Below, one piece after another: positions 1 to 8,445 of a stretch of 64,000 bases of DNA (position 1 is its first letter; every line of letters begins with the position of its first letter). Made by a program: the position numbers and the translations under genes. The stretch lies in assembly GCF_024734665.1 (NCBI RefSeq), contig NZ_CP102931.1, positions 1,114,001 through 1,178,000 of the forward strand, in the 5' to 3' direction. This DNA is from Variovorax paradoxus. Its GTDB lineage: Bacteria; Pseudomonadota; Gammaproteobacteria; Burkholderiales; Burkholderiaceae_C. The notes below the pieces were generated by a model that did not search any database, had not been told where the DNA came from, and saw nothing but the letters and a program-made list of their open reading frames with translations.

Positions 1-4
1 GGAC

Positions 5-292
5 ATGGACACGGCGTATTACCTGCTGAGCTGGGTCTTTTCTGTGTTCGGCGGGCTGTTCGGCTGGGCCGCGCTGATTGGGTTTGCCGCAACGCACCGG
101 CGCGGTTGGGATGCGGTCTCGCGCTGGATCAAGATCGGCTGTGCGGTCGGCGCGGCGGCTGGGCTGGCGTTCGAGCCCGGCCGGCTGCTGGCGCTGGGCC
201 CCATCGTCTGCGTGATGGCGCTGCTGTTGCGGTCGATGCTGATGCCGGCAAGGGCCGCGATCAGCCCGAGGCAACAGGCACATCAAGGCTGA
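5..292 (+). CDS. Small hydrophobic membrane protein, unknown function
   Basis: A 95-residue protein with about three hydrophobic segments (roughly residues 5-28, 43-55 and 60-77) and a short polar tail, consistent with a small inner-membrane protein. I do not recognise a family. The first ATG lies four bases from the window edge, so the true start could be further upstream. The last 32 bases overlap the 3' end of the convergent Lrp-type regulator gene, which is unusual but tolerable for a tail-to-tail arrangement. Coding status is inferred from the hydrophobic pattern and uninterrupted frame only. Confidence 0.5.
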   Translation: MDTAYYLLSWVFSVFGGLFGWAALIGFAATHRRGWDAVSRWIKIGCAVGAAAGLAFEPGRLLALGPIVCVMALLLRSMLMPARAAISPRQQAHQG

Positions 293-731
293 GCTTCACG
301 GCGTCCATCGTGACCAGCGTGCGAAATCGCTTCACGTTGTTGCTCTGGAAGAAAAGCTGCCGCGTCAGTGCCGTGTATTGCGCCATGTCGCGCACCACGA
401 AGACGAGGATGAAGTCCCACTCGCCCGTCACGTAGTAGCACTGCTGCACCTGCGGGCAGTCCCTGAAGCTTTGCTTCATTGCATCGAGCAACTCGATCTG
501 CTCGCTCTCAGTTTCCACCTCCGCCACGATGGTCAGCGGGTGGCCCAGCGCGGCGGGTGACAGCACCGCGCCGTAGTGCTGGATCACGCCCTCGTCGCGC
601 ATGCGCTTGAGCCGCCGGTTGACGGCCGCGGTCGACAGGTGCACGCGCTCGCCCAGTTCGCTCTGCGGCATGCGGCTGTCCGCCTGGATCAGCTCCAGCA
701 GGCGAAGGTCGAGGGTGTCGAGTGGCGTCAT
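261..731 (-). CDS. Lrp/AsnC family transcriptional regulator
   Basis: A 156-residue protein of normal Lrp/AsnC length. Residues about 5-60 form the winged helix-turn-helix (LDLRLLELIQADSR, then STAAVNRRLKRM), and residues about 70-150 form the RAM ligand-binding and oligomerisation domain with the usual YYVTGEWDF strand. These proteins sense amino acids and usually control the adjacent gene. The start is the ATG at 731: the open frame continues much further upstream, but only as antisense of the next gene. It is divergent from the amidohydrolase and ammonia-lyase genes, with 84 bp between the starts, so control of that pair by an amino acid such as diaminopropionate is a reasonable inference. 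Confidence 0.93.
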   Translation of the reverse strand: MTPLDTLDLRLLELIQADSRMPQSELGERVHLSTAAVNRRLKRMRDEGVIQHYGAVLSPAALGHPLTIVAEVETESEQIELLDAMKQSFRDCPQVQQCYYVTGEWDFILVFVVRDMAQYTALTRQLFFQSNNVKRFRTLVTMDAVKLSLDVPVASG

Positions 732-815
732 GAAGTGGGAAGTGACGCAAAAACGTTGCGTCGAAGGCGTCAATTTTGCGCGCCCATACCGCCGCATTGT
801 CAATAGCATCTCGCC

Positions 816-2003
816 ATGAACCTCGCCGATGCACCCCTGCGCGAAACGCTCACCGGCTGGCGGCGGCAACTGCACGCCATTCCCGAAACCGGCTTCGAGG
901 AAGCGAAAACCTCGGCCTTCGTCACCCGGGTGCTGAAGGCGTTGGGCCTCGATGTGCACACCGGCATCGGCGGCACTGGCCTCGTGGCCAACCTGAAGGT
1001 GGGCAGCGGCAAGGGTGTGATCGGCCTGCGCGCCGAGATGGACGCGCTCAACATCACCGAGCTGCCCGCCGACCGCGCCTACGCATCCGGCACACCCGGC
1101 AAGATGCACGCCTGCGGCCACGACGGCCATATGTCGATCATCCTCGGCGCGGCGCAACTGCTGCGCGAGCGGCAGGATTTCGACGGCACCGTGCGCTTCA
1201 TCTTCCAGCCGGCAGAGGAACACGGCCGCGGCGCGAAGGCGATGATGGACGACGGCCTGTTCGAGCGCTTTCCGGTCGACGAGATCTACGGCCTGCACAA
1301 CATGCCCGGCATGCGCGCCGGCACCATTGCCACGCGCGTGGGCGGCCTCATGGCGAGCGAAGACAACTTCGTGATCCATGTGAAGGGCCGCGGCACGCAT
1401 GCAGCGCGGCCGCACATGGGCATCGACCCGATCGTCATCGGCGCGCAGATCGTGCTGGCTCTGCAGAGCATTGTTTCGCGCACGCTCGACCCGGGCGCAC
1501 AGGCGGTGGTCTCGTGCACCGAGTTCATCACCGATGGCATCCGCAACGCGATTCCGTCAAACGTGGTGATCAAGGGCGACACGCGCAGCTACGACCCGGC
1601 GGTGCAGCAGATGCTGGCCAAGCGCATGCGCGAGATCAGCGAGGGCATCTGCCGCATGCATGGTGCCGAATGCGAATTCAGCTACACGCACGAGTTCGCG
1701 CCCACCGTGAACTGGGCCGAATGCGTGCCAACGGCGGTTGCCGCCGCCACGGCCATCGTGGGCGCCGGGAACGTCGATGCCAACGTGGCGCCGATGATGA
1801 TTTCGGAAGACTTCGGTGCGTTCCTGAAGGCCGTGCCCGGCGCCTTCGTGTTCCTGGGCAACGGCGCCGAAGGCGAGCCGGGCGGCACGCCGCTGCACAA
1901 CGGCAACTACGACTTCAACGACGAGGTGCTCGCGACGGGCGCCCGCTATTTCGCGGAGATCGTCCGCCTGCGCCTTCCCCGGCACAACGAAACAAGAGAC
2001 TGA
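816..2003 (+). CDS. M20 family metallo-amidohydrolase (hippurate hydrolase / N-acyl amino acid deacylase type)
   Basis: A 395-residue cytoplasmic enzyme of the M20/HipO family, which hydrolyses N-acyl-amino acids or related amides with a dinuclear metal centre. The metal-binding motif HACGHDGH is at residues 98-105 and the catalytic/metal Glu pair QPAEE at 131-135; later conserved His and Glu residues (THAARPHMG, MMISEDFG) are also present. Length fits the family. The stop is six bases before the start of the ammonia-lyase gene, so the two are very likely cotranscribed. E. coli shows a similar pairing of YgeX and YgeY. The natural substrate cannot be read from the sequence. Confidence 0.93.
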   Translation: MNLADAPLRETLTGWRRQLHAIPETGFEEAKTSAFVTRVLKALGLDVHTGIGGTGLVANLKVGSGKGVIGLRAEMDALNITELPADRAYASGTPGKMHACGHDGHMSIILGAAQLLRERQDFDGTVRFIFQPAEEHGRGAKAMMDDGLFERFPVDEIYGLHNMPGMRAGTIATRVGGLMASEDNFVIHVKGRGTHAARPHMGIDPIVIGAQIVLALQSIVSRTLDPGAQAVVSCTEFITDGIRNAIPSNVVIKGDTRSYDPAVQQMLAKRMREISEGICRMHGAECEFSYTHEFAPTVNWAECVPTAVAAATAIVGAGNVDANVAPMMISEDFGAFLKAVPGAFVFLGNGAEGEPGGTPLHNGNYDFNDEVLATGARYFAEIVRLRLPRHNETRD

Positions 2004-2008
2004 CCGGC

Positions 2009-3253
2009 ATGCTGTTCACCAACCCCCAGGCGCGGCGTAGCGCTTATGACGAATCGTTGAGCGAGGTGATGAACATCGCGCGCGGCCAGGAGAGCCGGCA
2101 GTGGCTGTCGCATTGGAACCGGCTCGCGCCGCACCCCACGACGGCATGGCCGCTGCCTCGACTGGCGGCGCAGCTGGGCATCGGCCAGGTGGTCGTCAAG
2201 GACGAATCGAAACGCTCGGCGCTCGGCAGCTTCAAGGTGCTGGGCGCGCCCATTGCGCTGCTGCGGCTCGTGCTGCGCCGATGGCCCGGCCGTGGGTGGA
2301 CGCCTGCCGATCTACTGGCGGGCAGGCATGCGGCATCGCTGCGCGACTTCGTGGTCGTCAGCGCCACCGACGGCAACCACGGCCGCGCGCTCGCTGCGGC
2401 GGCTCAGAGCATCGGCTGCCGCTGCGTGATCGTGCTGCATGCCCAAGTCAGCGAGGAGCGCGAAACGCCGATTGCCGCGCTGGGCGCGGAGATCGTGCGC
2501 ATCGCCGGCAACTACGACGAGTCGGTCGAGGAGGCCGCGCGCCTTGCCCGCGTCAACGGATGGGAGGTGGTCTCGGACACCTCCTACGACGGCTACGAAG
2601 AGGTGCCGCGCGATGTGATGCAGGGCTACGGCATCCTGGCCGACGAGTTGCTGGAAGACGTTGCCGCCGACGCGCCATGCCCGTTCACCCACGTCATCGT
2701 GCAGGGCGGCGTGGGCGGGCTGGCCGCGGGCGTCGTCAGCCATTTCTGGGAGCGCTACGGCGCGGCGCGGCCGATCTTCATCGTGGTGGAGCCCGAGCAG
2801 GCCGACTGCCTGCTGCAAAGCGCGCGCAGCGGCCGGCCGGACCGAGCAACGGGTTCGGTCGACTCGGTGATGGCGGGACTGGCCTGCGGCGAAACCTCGC
2901 CGCTCGCATGGCGCTTTCTTCAACCGGCCGTCGACCTGTTCATGACCGTGACCGACGTGCAGGCCGAACACGCGATGCGCACGCTCGCGAGCGGCGAGGC
3001 GGGCGACGTGCCCGTGCTGAGCGGTGAATCCGGCGCGGCCGGCCTGGCGGCGCTGCAGGTGCTGGCGGCCGACCCGGAAGGCCGCAGCGCTGCCGGCTTG
3101 GGCGCCGATGCGCGCGTGCTGCTGATCAGCACTGAAGGCGCGACCGCACCCGGTGTGTATCGCGCATTGACGGGTCGTTCGGGCGAGGAGGTCGTGGCGG
3201 CGCAACGGCAGTGGCTGGCGCGCGAGGGCATGTTCGAGCAGGCCGCCATATAA
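2009..3253 (+). CDS. dpaL: Diaminopropionate ammonia-lyase (PLP fold type II)
   Basis: A 414-residue member of the tryptophan-synthase-beta fold family. The PLP Lys is K76 in GSFKVLGA, followed by the cofactor-pocket motif SATDGNHGRALA and the glycine-rich phosphate loop QGGVGGLAAG. The segment TSYDGYEEVPRDVMQGY is typical of diaminopropionate ammonia-lyases, which convert 2,3-diaminopropionate to pyruvate and two ammonia. The ATG at 2009 is five bases after the amidohydrolase stop. A longer open frame upstream lies within the amidohydrolase gene in another phase and is not coding. A threonine-dehydratase-like alternative is less likely given length and motifs. Confidence 0.9.
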   Translation: MLFTNPQARRSAYDESLSEVMNIARGQESRQWLSHWNRLAPHPTTAWPLPRLAAQLGIGQVVVKDESKRSALGSFKVLGAPIALLRLVLRRWPGRGWTPADLLAGRHAASLRDFVVVSATDGNHGRALAAAAQSIGCRCVIVLHAQVSEERETPIAALGAEIVRIAGNYDESVEEAARLARVNGWEVVSDTSYDGYEEVPRDVMQGYGILADELLEDVAADAPCPFTHVIVQGGVGGLAAGVVSHFWERYGAARPIFIVVEPEQADCLLQSARSGRPDRATGSVDSVMAGLACGETSPLAWRFLQPAVDLFMTVTDVQAEHAMRTLASGEAGDVPVLSGESGAAGLAALQVLAADPEGRSAAGLGADARVLLISTEGATAPGVYRALTGRSGEEVVAAQRQWLAREGMFEQAAI

Positions 3254-3271
3254 GCGAAGCGGCCAGACCCC

Positions 3272-4468
3272 TCAGCCCACGTCCCAGCCGAAGAAGCGCA
3301 GCACCTCGTCGCGTTGCTTCATCGCATCGGCGCGCCCCAGCGCCATCAGCTCGCGCGTGTAGCCCGACTCGAACAGCAGGTAGCTCGCGAGCGCGCCGCC
3401 CTTCACATCGGCCGCCACCTTCGAGCCGCCCAGCAGGTGCCGCACTGCGCCGGGCAGGGCGTCGACGTGGCGCCCCGCGATCACGTCGAGGCGCTCCGAC
3501 GGCGAGATCACCAGCAGATCGAGCGGACGCAGCGCGCTCGCCGCGCGCGCCTCTTCGGGAATCAGCCCGAGCGTGTGGTTGATGCGCCGCAGCCGCTCGA
3601 TGTCCACCGCCAGCGCATCGAGAAAAATGCTCGACAGCGCATGGCCCGCGATCTGCGCCATCGTCGGATAGCCGCTGTGGGTGTTGGGCGCGTCGGTGTC
3701 GCGCGGCTCGTGCATGCGGCCCGCGCCGATCACCACGATGCGCTGCGCGCCGAGATGGATGGCTGCTGCAATCGGCGCCGACTGGCGCATCGAGCCGTCG
3801 CCGAAGTACTCGGTGTGGCCCTGCATCGGCAAGGCCGTGGCCGGAAACACGAAGGGAATGGCCGACGACGCCAGCAGGTGCGTGTGCGTGATGCGGTCGC
3901 GCACCGACAGGCGCTGCGAGCGCACCCACGGCTCCATCGGCACGGCCGCCTCGAAGAAGGTGACGTGTTCGCCCGAGCTGTAGCTCGATGCGGTCACGGC
4001 CAGCGCCTGCAGGTGGCCTTCCTTCATGAGCTGCGGTAGGCGGTCGAGCGGCACCATGCTCCGCAGCAGCTCGGCCAGCGGCGTGTTGTCGAGCAGCGAC
4101 TTCGGCTTGATGCGCATCCAGTTGGCCGCGAAGCGCCCCAGCCCGAGCAGCATGCGCCAGCGCGCGCCGCTGCCAATGACCGAGAGCGAATCGGCGCGGT
4201 ACACCTGCTCGGCGCGGAACTGGCCCCAGACCTCGGCGATGTGCGCCACCACGTGGTCGAAGTTGTCGCAGCCGCAGGCCAGCGCGGCCGCGTTGATGGC
4301 GCCGGCCGAAGTGCCGGTGATGACCTGAAAGGGATTGCCCGTGCCGGCGGAGGGGCCGACGGAGCGCCGGATCTCGGCAATGGCCTCCAGCACGCCCACT
4401 TGGTAGGCGGCCCGGGCGCCGCCCCCGGTGAGCAGGAGGCCGGTGGCGACGGGGCTTGTCTCTGGCAT
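3272..4468 (-). CDS. Patatin-like phospholipase family protein
   Basis: A 398-residue protein with the patatin Ser-Asp dyad: nucleophile motif GTSAG (S54) and the DGS motif (D224). The oxyanion loop reads GGGARAAYQVG at residues 15-25, a variant of GGGxRG common in bacterial patatins. Known members hydrolyse acyl esters of phospholipids or act on membranes; no signal peptide is visible, so it is probably cytoplasmic or membrane-associated. It converges with the ammonia-lyase gene (18 bp apart) and diverges from apbC (75 bp between starts). The physiological substrate is unknown. Confidence 0.9.
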   Translation of the reverse strand: MPETSPVATGLLLTGGGARAAYQVGVLEAIAEIRRSVGPSAGTGNPFQVITGTSAGAINAAALACGCDNFDHVVAHIAEVWGQFRAEQVYRADSLSVIGSGARWRMLLGLGRFAANWMRIKPKSLLDNTPLAELLRSMVPLDRLPQLMKEGHLQALAVTASSYSSGEHVTFFEAAVPMEPWVRSQRLSVRDRITHTHLLASSAIPFVFPATALPMQGHTEYFGDGSMRQSAPIAAAIHLGAQRIVVIGAGRMHEPRDTDAPNTHSGYPTMAQIAGHALSSIFLDALAVDIERLRRINHTLGLIPEEARAASALRPLDLLVISPSERLDVIAGRHVDALPGAVRHLLGGSKVAADVKGGALASYLLFESGYTRELMALGRADAMKQRDEVLRFFGWDVG

Positions 4469-4543
4469 TTTTGGTTATTGGGAGGCTGTTCGATGCTGGC
4501 TCGGAGAGCGCACTAGACTACCCGCCATTCAGGAGTTAGATCA

Positions 4544-5635
4544 ATGGCACTCACCCCAGATGGGCTCATGGACGCGCTCAAGGCCGTCGCGGACCCTAAC
4601 ACCGGCAAGCAATTCGTGGCGACCCGGTCGCTCAAGAACCTCCAGATCTCGGAGGGCGACGTCTCGTTCGACCTCGAACTCGGCTATCCGGCGAAGAGCC
4701 AGCACGCGGCCATCCGCAAGGCGCTGGTGGCGGCCGCCAAGGCGGTGCCGGGCGTGGAGAACGTGTCGGTCAATATCGACACCAAGGTCATCAGTCATGC
4801 GGTGCAGCGCGGCGTGCAGTTGATGCCCAACGTCAAGAACATCATCGCGGTGGCCTCGGGCAAGGGCGGCGTGGGCAAGAGCACCACGGCGGCCAACCTG
4901 GCGCTGGCGCTGGCGTCCGAGGGCGCCACGGTCGGCCTGCTCGACGCCGACATCTACGGCCCGAGCCAGCCCATGATGATGGGCATCGAAGGCCGCCCCG
5001 ACAGCGCCGACGGCAAGACCATGGAGCCCATGGAGCGCCACGGCGTGCAGGTGATGTCCATCGGCTTCCTGGTCGACCAGGACCAGGCCATGATCTGGCG
5101 CGGCCCCATGGCCACGCAAGCGCTGGAGCAGTTGCTGCGCCAGACCAACTGGAAAGACCTCGACTACCTCATCGTCGACATGCCCCCGGGTACCGGCGAC
5201 ATCCAGCTCACGCTGAGCCAGCGCGTGCCGATGACGGGCGCTGTGATCGTCACTACGCCGCAGGACATCGCGCTGCTCGACGCCAAGAAGGGCATCAAGA
5301 TGTTCGAGAAGGTCGGCGTGCCGATCCTCGGCATCGTCGAGAACATGGCGGTGCACATCTGCTCGAACTGCGGCCATGCGGAACACATCTTCGGCGCGGA
5401 CGGCGGCAAGAAGATGGCGGCTGAATATCAGATGGAATACCTCGGCGCGCTGCCGCTGGACATCAAGATCCGTCTGCAGGCCGACAGTGGGGCGCCTACT
5501 GTGGTGTCTGATCCCGAAGGGGACGTGGCAGGCATCTACAAGGCGGTTGCACGTCGAGTGGCCGTCGGCATTGCTGAAAAGGCCAAGGACTTTTCGGCGA
5601 AGTTTCCGACGATCTCGATCAGCAAGAACACCTGA
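4544..5635 (+). CDS. apbC: Iron-sulfur cluster carrier protein ApbC (Mrp/NBP35 P-loop ATPase)
   Basis: A 363-residue Mrp/ApbC protein. Residues about 5-85 are the N-terminal MIP18/DUF59 domain. The deviant Walker A motif SGKGGVGKST is at 105-114, with switch regions DADIYGP and VDMPPGTGD following. The CxxC that binds the bridging 4Fe-4S cluster is C273/C276 (HICSNCGH). ApbC homodimers assemble and hand over Fe-S clusters to apoproteins, fitting a window full of Fe-S molybdoenzymes. An ATG follows a weak AGGAG-like sequence. The following LysR gene begins only 14 bp after the stop, so the two may be cotranscribed. Confidence 0.95.
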   Translation: MALTPDGLMDALKAVADPNTGKQFVATRSLKNLQISEGDVSFDLELGYPAKSQHAAIRKALVAAAKAVPGVENVSVNIDTKVISHAVQRGVQLMPNVKNIIAVASGKGGVGKSTTAANLALALASEGATVGLLDADIYGPSQPMMMGIEGRPDSADGKTMEPMERHGVQVMSIGFLVDQDQAMIWRGPMATQALEQLLRQTNWKDLDYLIVDMPPGTGDIQLTLSQRVPMTGAVIVTTPQDIALLDAKKGIKMFEKVGVPILGIVENMAVHICSNCGHAEHIFGADGGKKMAAEYQMEYLGALPLDIKIRLQADSGAPTVVSDPEGDVAGIYKAVARRVAVGIAEKAKDFSAKFPTISISKNT

Positions 5636-5649
5636 GGAACGGCGTCTCG

Positions 5650-6594
5650 ATGAACCTGCTCGCCTCGATGCGCTATCTGGTAGCGCTGAACGAGCACAAG
5701 CACTTCGGCCGCGCGGCGCAGGCCTGCCACATCACGCAGCCTGCGCTGTCGAATGCACTGCGTGCGCTGGAGACCGAGTTCGGCGTGGTCATCGTCAAGC
5801 GTGCCCGCGTGTATGTCGGCCTCACGCACGAAGGCGAACGAGTGCTCGCCACGGCGCAACGCATGCTGCGCGACAACGAAGTGCTGCTGCAAGAGCTGCG
5901 CAGCGACGTGGACAACCCGCATGGACGCCTGCGCATGGCCGCAGTGCCCACGGCGATACCGATGCTCTCGCGCTTTGCGGCCATGCTGCAGCAGCGGCAC
6001 CCGGGTATCGTGCCGGCCGTGCTGTCGATGAGTTCGCAAGACCTGGAGACCGGGCTCGAAAGCCTCTCGATCGACCTCGCGCTCGGCTACACCGAGCGCA
6101 TGCATCTGCCGGGCATCAAGCTCACGGCCTGGCCGCAGAGCATCGAGCACTACTTCCTGCTGCGCCGCGCGAAAACGGCTTCGGCTGATGAGCTGCGTAT
6201 CGGCGAGCCCATCTCGTGGGCCGAGGCGGGCAAGCTGCCGCTGTGCCTGCTCACGTCCGACATGCACAACCGCGCCATCGTCGACCAGGCGCTGCGCGAA
6301 GCCGGCGTGCCTGTGATGCCGGCCATCGAGACCAATTCGGTGCTCACGCTGGCGCTGGCGGTGAGCGCGGGCACGGTCAACAGCGTGCTGCCCGGCGGCA
6401 TGGTCGCGGCCGTGCGCAGCCACCGCGAGTTGGAAGCGCTGCCGCTGATGGCGCCGGACGTGCGCACGCCCATCGGCTTCATGACACAGGACGGCGTGCG
6501 CGCCTCGCGTGCGCTCGAGGCGGCGCTGGCCTTTCTGCAGACGCCCGAGTGGCAGGAGCAATTGCAGCAGCACAGCGGCGCGCTCGGCGAATGA
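5650..6594 (+). CDS. LysR family transcriptional regulator
   Basis: A 314-residue LysR-type regulator: winged helix-turn-helix at residues about 3-62 (HFGRAAQACHITQPALSNALRALE) followed by a type 2 periplasmic-binding-like effector domain. It lies directly upstream of, and on the same strand as, the OFA oxalate/formate transporter gene and a formate/molybdenum gene block. LysR proteins in such positions commonly regulate formate dehydrogenase genes, so a role in formate or oxalate response is inferred. The 136-bp gap after it contains two short dyads that could be its operators. The effector is not evident from the sequence. Confidence 0.9.
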   Translation: MNLLASMRYLVALNEHKHFGRAAQACHITQPALSNALRALETEFGVVIVKRARVYVGLTHEGERVLATAQRMLRDNEVLLQELRSDVDNPHGRLRMAAVPTAIPMLSRFAAMLQQRHPGIVPAVLSMSSQDLETGLESLSIDLALGYTERMHLPGIKLTAWPQSIEHYFLLRRAKTASADELRIGEPISWAEAGKLPLCLLTSDMHNRAIVDQALREAGVPVMPAIETNSVLTLALAVSAGTVNSVLPGGMVAAVRSHRELEALPLMAPDVRTPIGFMTQDGVRASRALEAALAFLQTPEWQEQLQQHSGALGE

Positions 6595-6627
6595 CAGGAA
6601 CCAAAGGCCTAATCATTTAGTTATTGA

Positions 6628-6645
6628 ATCAGGCCATGCCCTGAT
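6628..6645. promoter_or_regulatory. Short inverted repeat in the OFA transporter leader
   Basis: ATCAGG, six spacer bases, then CCTGAT form a perfect 6-bp dyad 86 bp before the transporter start. No T-run follows, so a terminator for the LysR gene is unlikely; a regulator half-site pair is possible. Confidence 0.3.
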
Positions 6646-6687
6646 CGAATTTGACGGAGATTTAACCGTTAGCTCACACTCCGCGAC

Positions 6688-6715
6688 CCGGATTAGCAAT
6701 AACTTACACATCCGG
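6688..6715. promoter_or_regulatory. Inverted repeat just upstream of the OFA transporter gene
   Basis: CCGGAT and ATCCGG form a perfect 6-bp dyad separated by an AT-rich 16-base spacer. It ends 15 bp before the transporter ATG and 6 bp before its AAGGAG ribosome-binding site, so binding here could block transcription or translation. Confidence 0.35.
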
Positions 6716-6730
6716 CGAACAAGGAGAAAT

Positions 6731-8428
6731 ATGGCAGGTTCATCTGCAGGCGTTCTCGATGGAGAACGCGTCGTTGGGGGAGGGGCGCAGACGCAACCCG
6801 GCTTCCTGGAAAAAGAACGCATCATCGCGGGCCCCGGCTTCAATCGCTGGCTGGTTCCGCCGGCTGCATTGGCCATTCATCTGTGCATTGGCATGGCGTA
6901 CGGCTTCTCGGTGTTCTGGCTGCCGCTGTCGAAGGCGCTCGGCACTGCCGGCACCGGCGCACAGGCCTGCGCCAAGGACATGAGCTTCTTCGCCGAGCTC
7001 TTCGCCACCAACTGCGACTGGCGCGTGGCCACGCTCGGCTGGATGTACACCCTGTTCTTCGTCTTCCTCGGCTGCTCGGCGGCCCTGTGGGGCGGCTGGC
7101 TCGAACGCGCGGGCCCGCGCAAGGCCGGTGTGGTGTCGGCGATTTGCTGGTGCGGCGGCATGCTGCTGTCGGCGGTGGGCATCCACCTGCACCAGTTCTG
7201 GCTGATGATCCTCGGCTCGGGCGTGATCGGCGGCATCGGCCTGGGGCTGGGCTACATCTCGCCGGTGAGCACGCTGATCAAGTGGTTCCCTGACCGCCGC
7301 GGCATGGCAACCGGCATGGCCATCATGGGCTTCGGCGGCGGCGCGATGATCGGCTCGCCGCTGGCGGTCGACCTGATGAAGCGCTTCTCCACGGCCACCG
7401 ACGTGGGTGTGATGCAGACCTTTGTGGTGATGGCGCTGGGCTACTTTGTCTTCATGATGGCCGGTGCGCTGGGCTACCGCGTGCCGCCCTCGGGCTGGAA
7501 GCCCGAAGGCTGGACGCCGCCCCCGGCGCAGACCACCAACACCATGATCACGCAGCGCCACGTGCACGTGAAAAAGGTCTGGGGCATTCCGCAGTTCTGG
7601 CTCGTGTGGCTGGTGCTGTGCATGAACGTGAGCGCGGGCATCGGCGTGATCGGCATGGCCTCGCCCATGCTGCAGGAAGTGTTCGGCGGCGCGCTGATCG
7701 ACCTGCCGGCCAAGTACGGCCAGCTCGACAAGACCCAGCTCGCGGCCATCGCGGTGGTGGCAGGCGGCTTCACGGCGCTGCTGTCGCTGTTCAACATCGG
7801 CGGGCGCTTCGTGTGGGCCAGCCTGTCGGACAAGCTGGGCCGCAAGCTCACCTACACGGTGTTCTTCGTGCTCGGCGGCATCCTGTACGCGAGCATTCCC
7901 TCGTCGGCCGGCGCGGGCAGCAAGCTGCTGTTTGTGGGCGCGTGCTGCGTGATCGTGTCGATGTACGGCGGCGGCTTCGCCACGGTGCCGGCCTACCTGG
8001 CCGACCTGTTCGGCACGCAGTTCGTGGGCGCCATCCATGGCCGCCTGCTCACGGCGTGGGCCACGGCCGGCATCCTCGGCCCGGTGGTCGTGAACTACAT
8101 GCGCGAGTACCAGCTGGGCCTGGGCCTGCCGCGCGAGCAGGTCTACAACCAGACCATGTACATCCTCGTGGGCATGCTGGTGATCGGCTTCATCGCCAAC
8201 CTGCTGGTGCGCCCGGTGGCCGACAAGCACTTCATGACCGACGACGAACTGGCCGTCGAGAAGAAGCTGGCGCACGAGAAGGCCTCGGCGGCCGAAGTGG
8301 GCAGCGGCTCGGGCCGTGCCGACACGGTGAGCCCGGCGGTGGTGGCGCTGGCCTGGGTGGCGGTGGGTATTCCGCTGGCCTGGGGTGTGTACAAGACCCT
8401 GATCAGCGCGGCCAAGTTCTTCGGCTGA
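6731..8428 (+). CDS. OFA family MFS transporter (oxalate/formate antiporter type)
   Basis: A 565-residue major facilitator protein with about twelve membrane helices, preceded by a strong AAGGAG seven bases before the ATG. The N-terminal half carries an extra loop between helices 1 and 2, and the segment GGIGLGLGYISPVSTLIKWF is typical of the OFA (oxalate:formate antiporter) family. The conserved MFS loop is seen as DKLGRKL. A C-terminal extension adds a further hydrophobic segment near residues 537-560. Family members exchange or import small carboxylates such as formate and oxalate. The flanking formate dehydrogenase-related and molybdate genes support formate or oxalate as substrate, but this is inference. 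Confidence 0.9.
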   Translation: MAGSSAGVLDGERVVGGGAQTQPGFLEKERIIAGPGFNRWLVPPAALAIHLCIGMAYGFSVFWLPLSKALGTAGTGAQACAKDMSFFAELFATNCDWRVATLGWMYTLFFVFLGCSAALWGGWLERAGPRKAGVVSAICWCGGMLLSAVGIHLHQFWLMILGSGVIGGIGLGLGYISPVSTLIKWFPDRRGMATGMAIMGFGGGAMIGSPLAVDLMKRFSTATDVGVMQTFVVMALGYFVFMMAGALGYRVPPSGWKPEGWTPPPAQTTNTMITQRHVHVKKVWGIPQFWLVWLVLCMNVSAGIGVIGMASPMLQEVFGGALIDLPAKYGQLDKTQLAAIAVVAGGFTALLSLFNIGGRFVWASLSDKLGRKLTYTVFFVLGGILYASIPSSAGAGSKLLFVGACCVIVSMYGGGFATVPAYLADLFGTQFVGAIHGRLLTAWATAGILGPVVVNYMREYQLGLGLPREQVYNQTMYILVGMLVIGFIANLLVRPVADKHFMTDDELAVEKKLAHEKASAAEVGSGSGRADTVSPAVVALAWVAVGIPLAWGVYKTLISAAKFFG

Positions 8429-8445
8429 TCCTCTGAGCGATCAGC
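8424..8445. terminator. Stem-loop between convergent genes
   Basis: GCTGATC, eight loop bases and GATCAGC form a perfect 7-bp stem spanning the end of the transporter gene and the end of the convergent lipoprotein gene. There is no T-run, so it is at most a weak bidirectional terminator or an mRNA 3' end protector. Confidence 0.35.

Noticed and set aside
732..1415. N-terminal extension of the Lrp-type regulator
   Set aside because: The extension is antisense to the amidohydrolase gene; the regulator's fold starts at the ATG at 731.
776..2008. A long upstream extension of the diaminopropionate ammonia-lyase frame
   Set aside because: The extension lies inside the amidohydrolase gene in another frame and is Arg-rich without motifs; the ATG at 2009 fits family length.
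4541..5386. His-rich minus-strand frame over apbC
   Set aside because: Antisense shadow of a clearly conserved P-loop protein.
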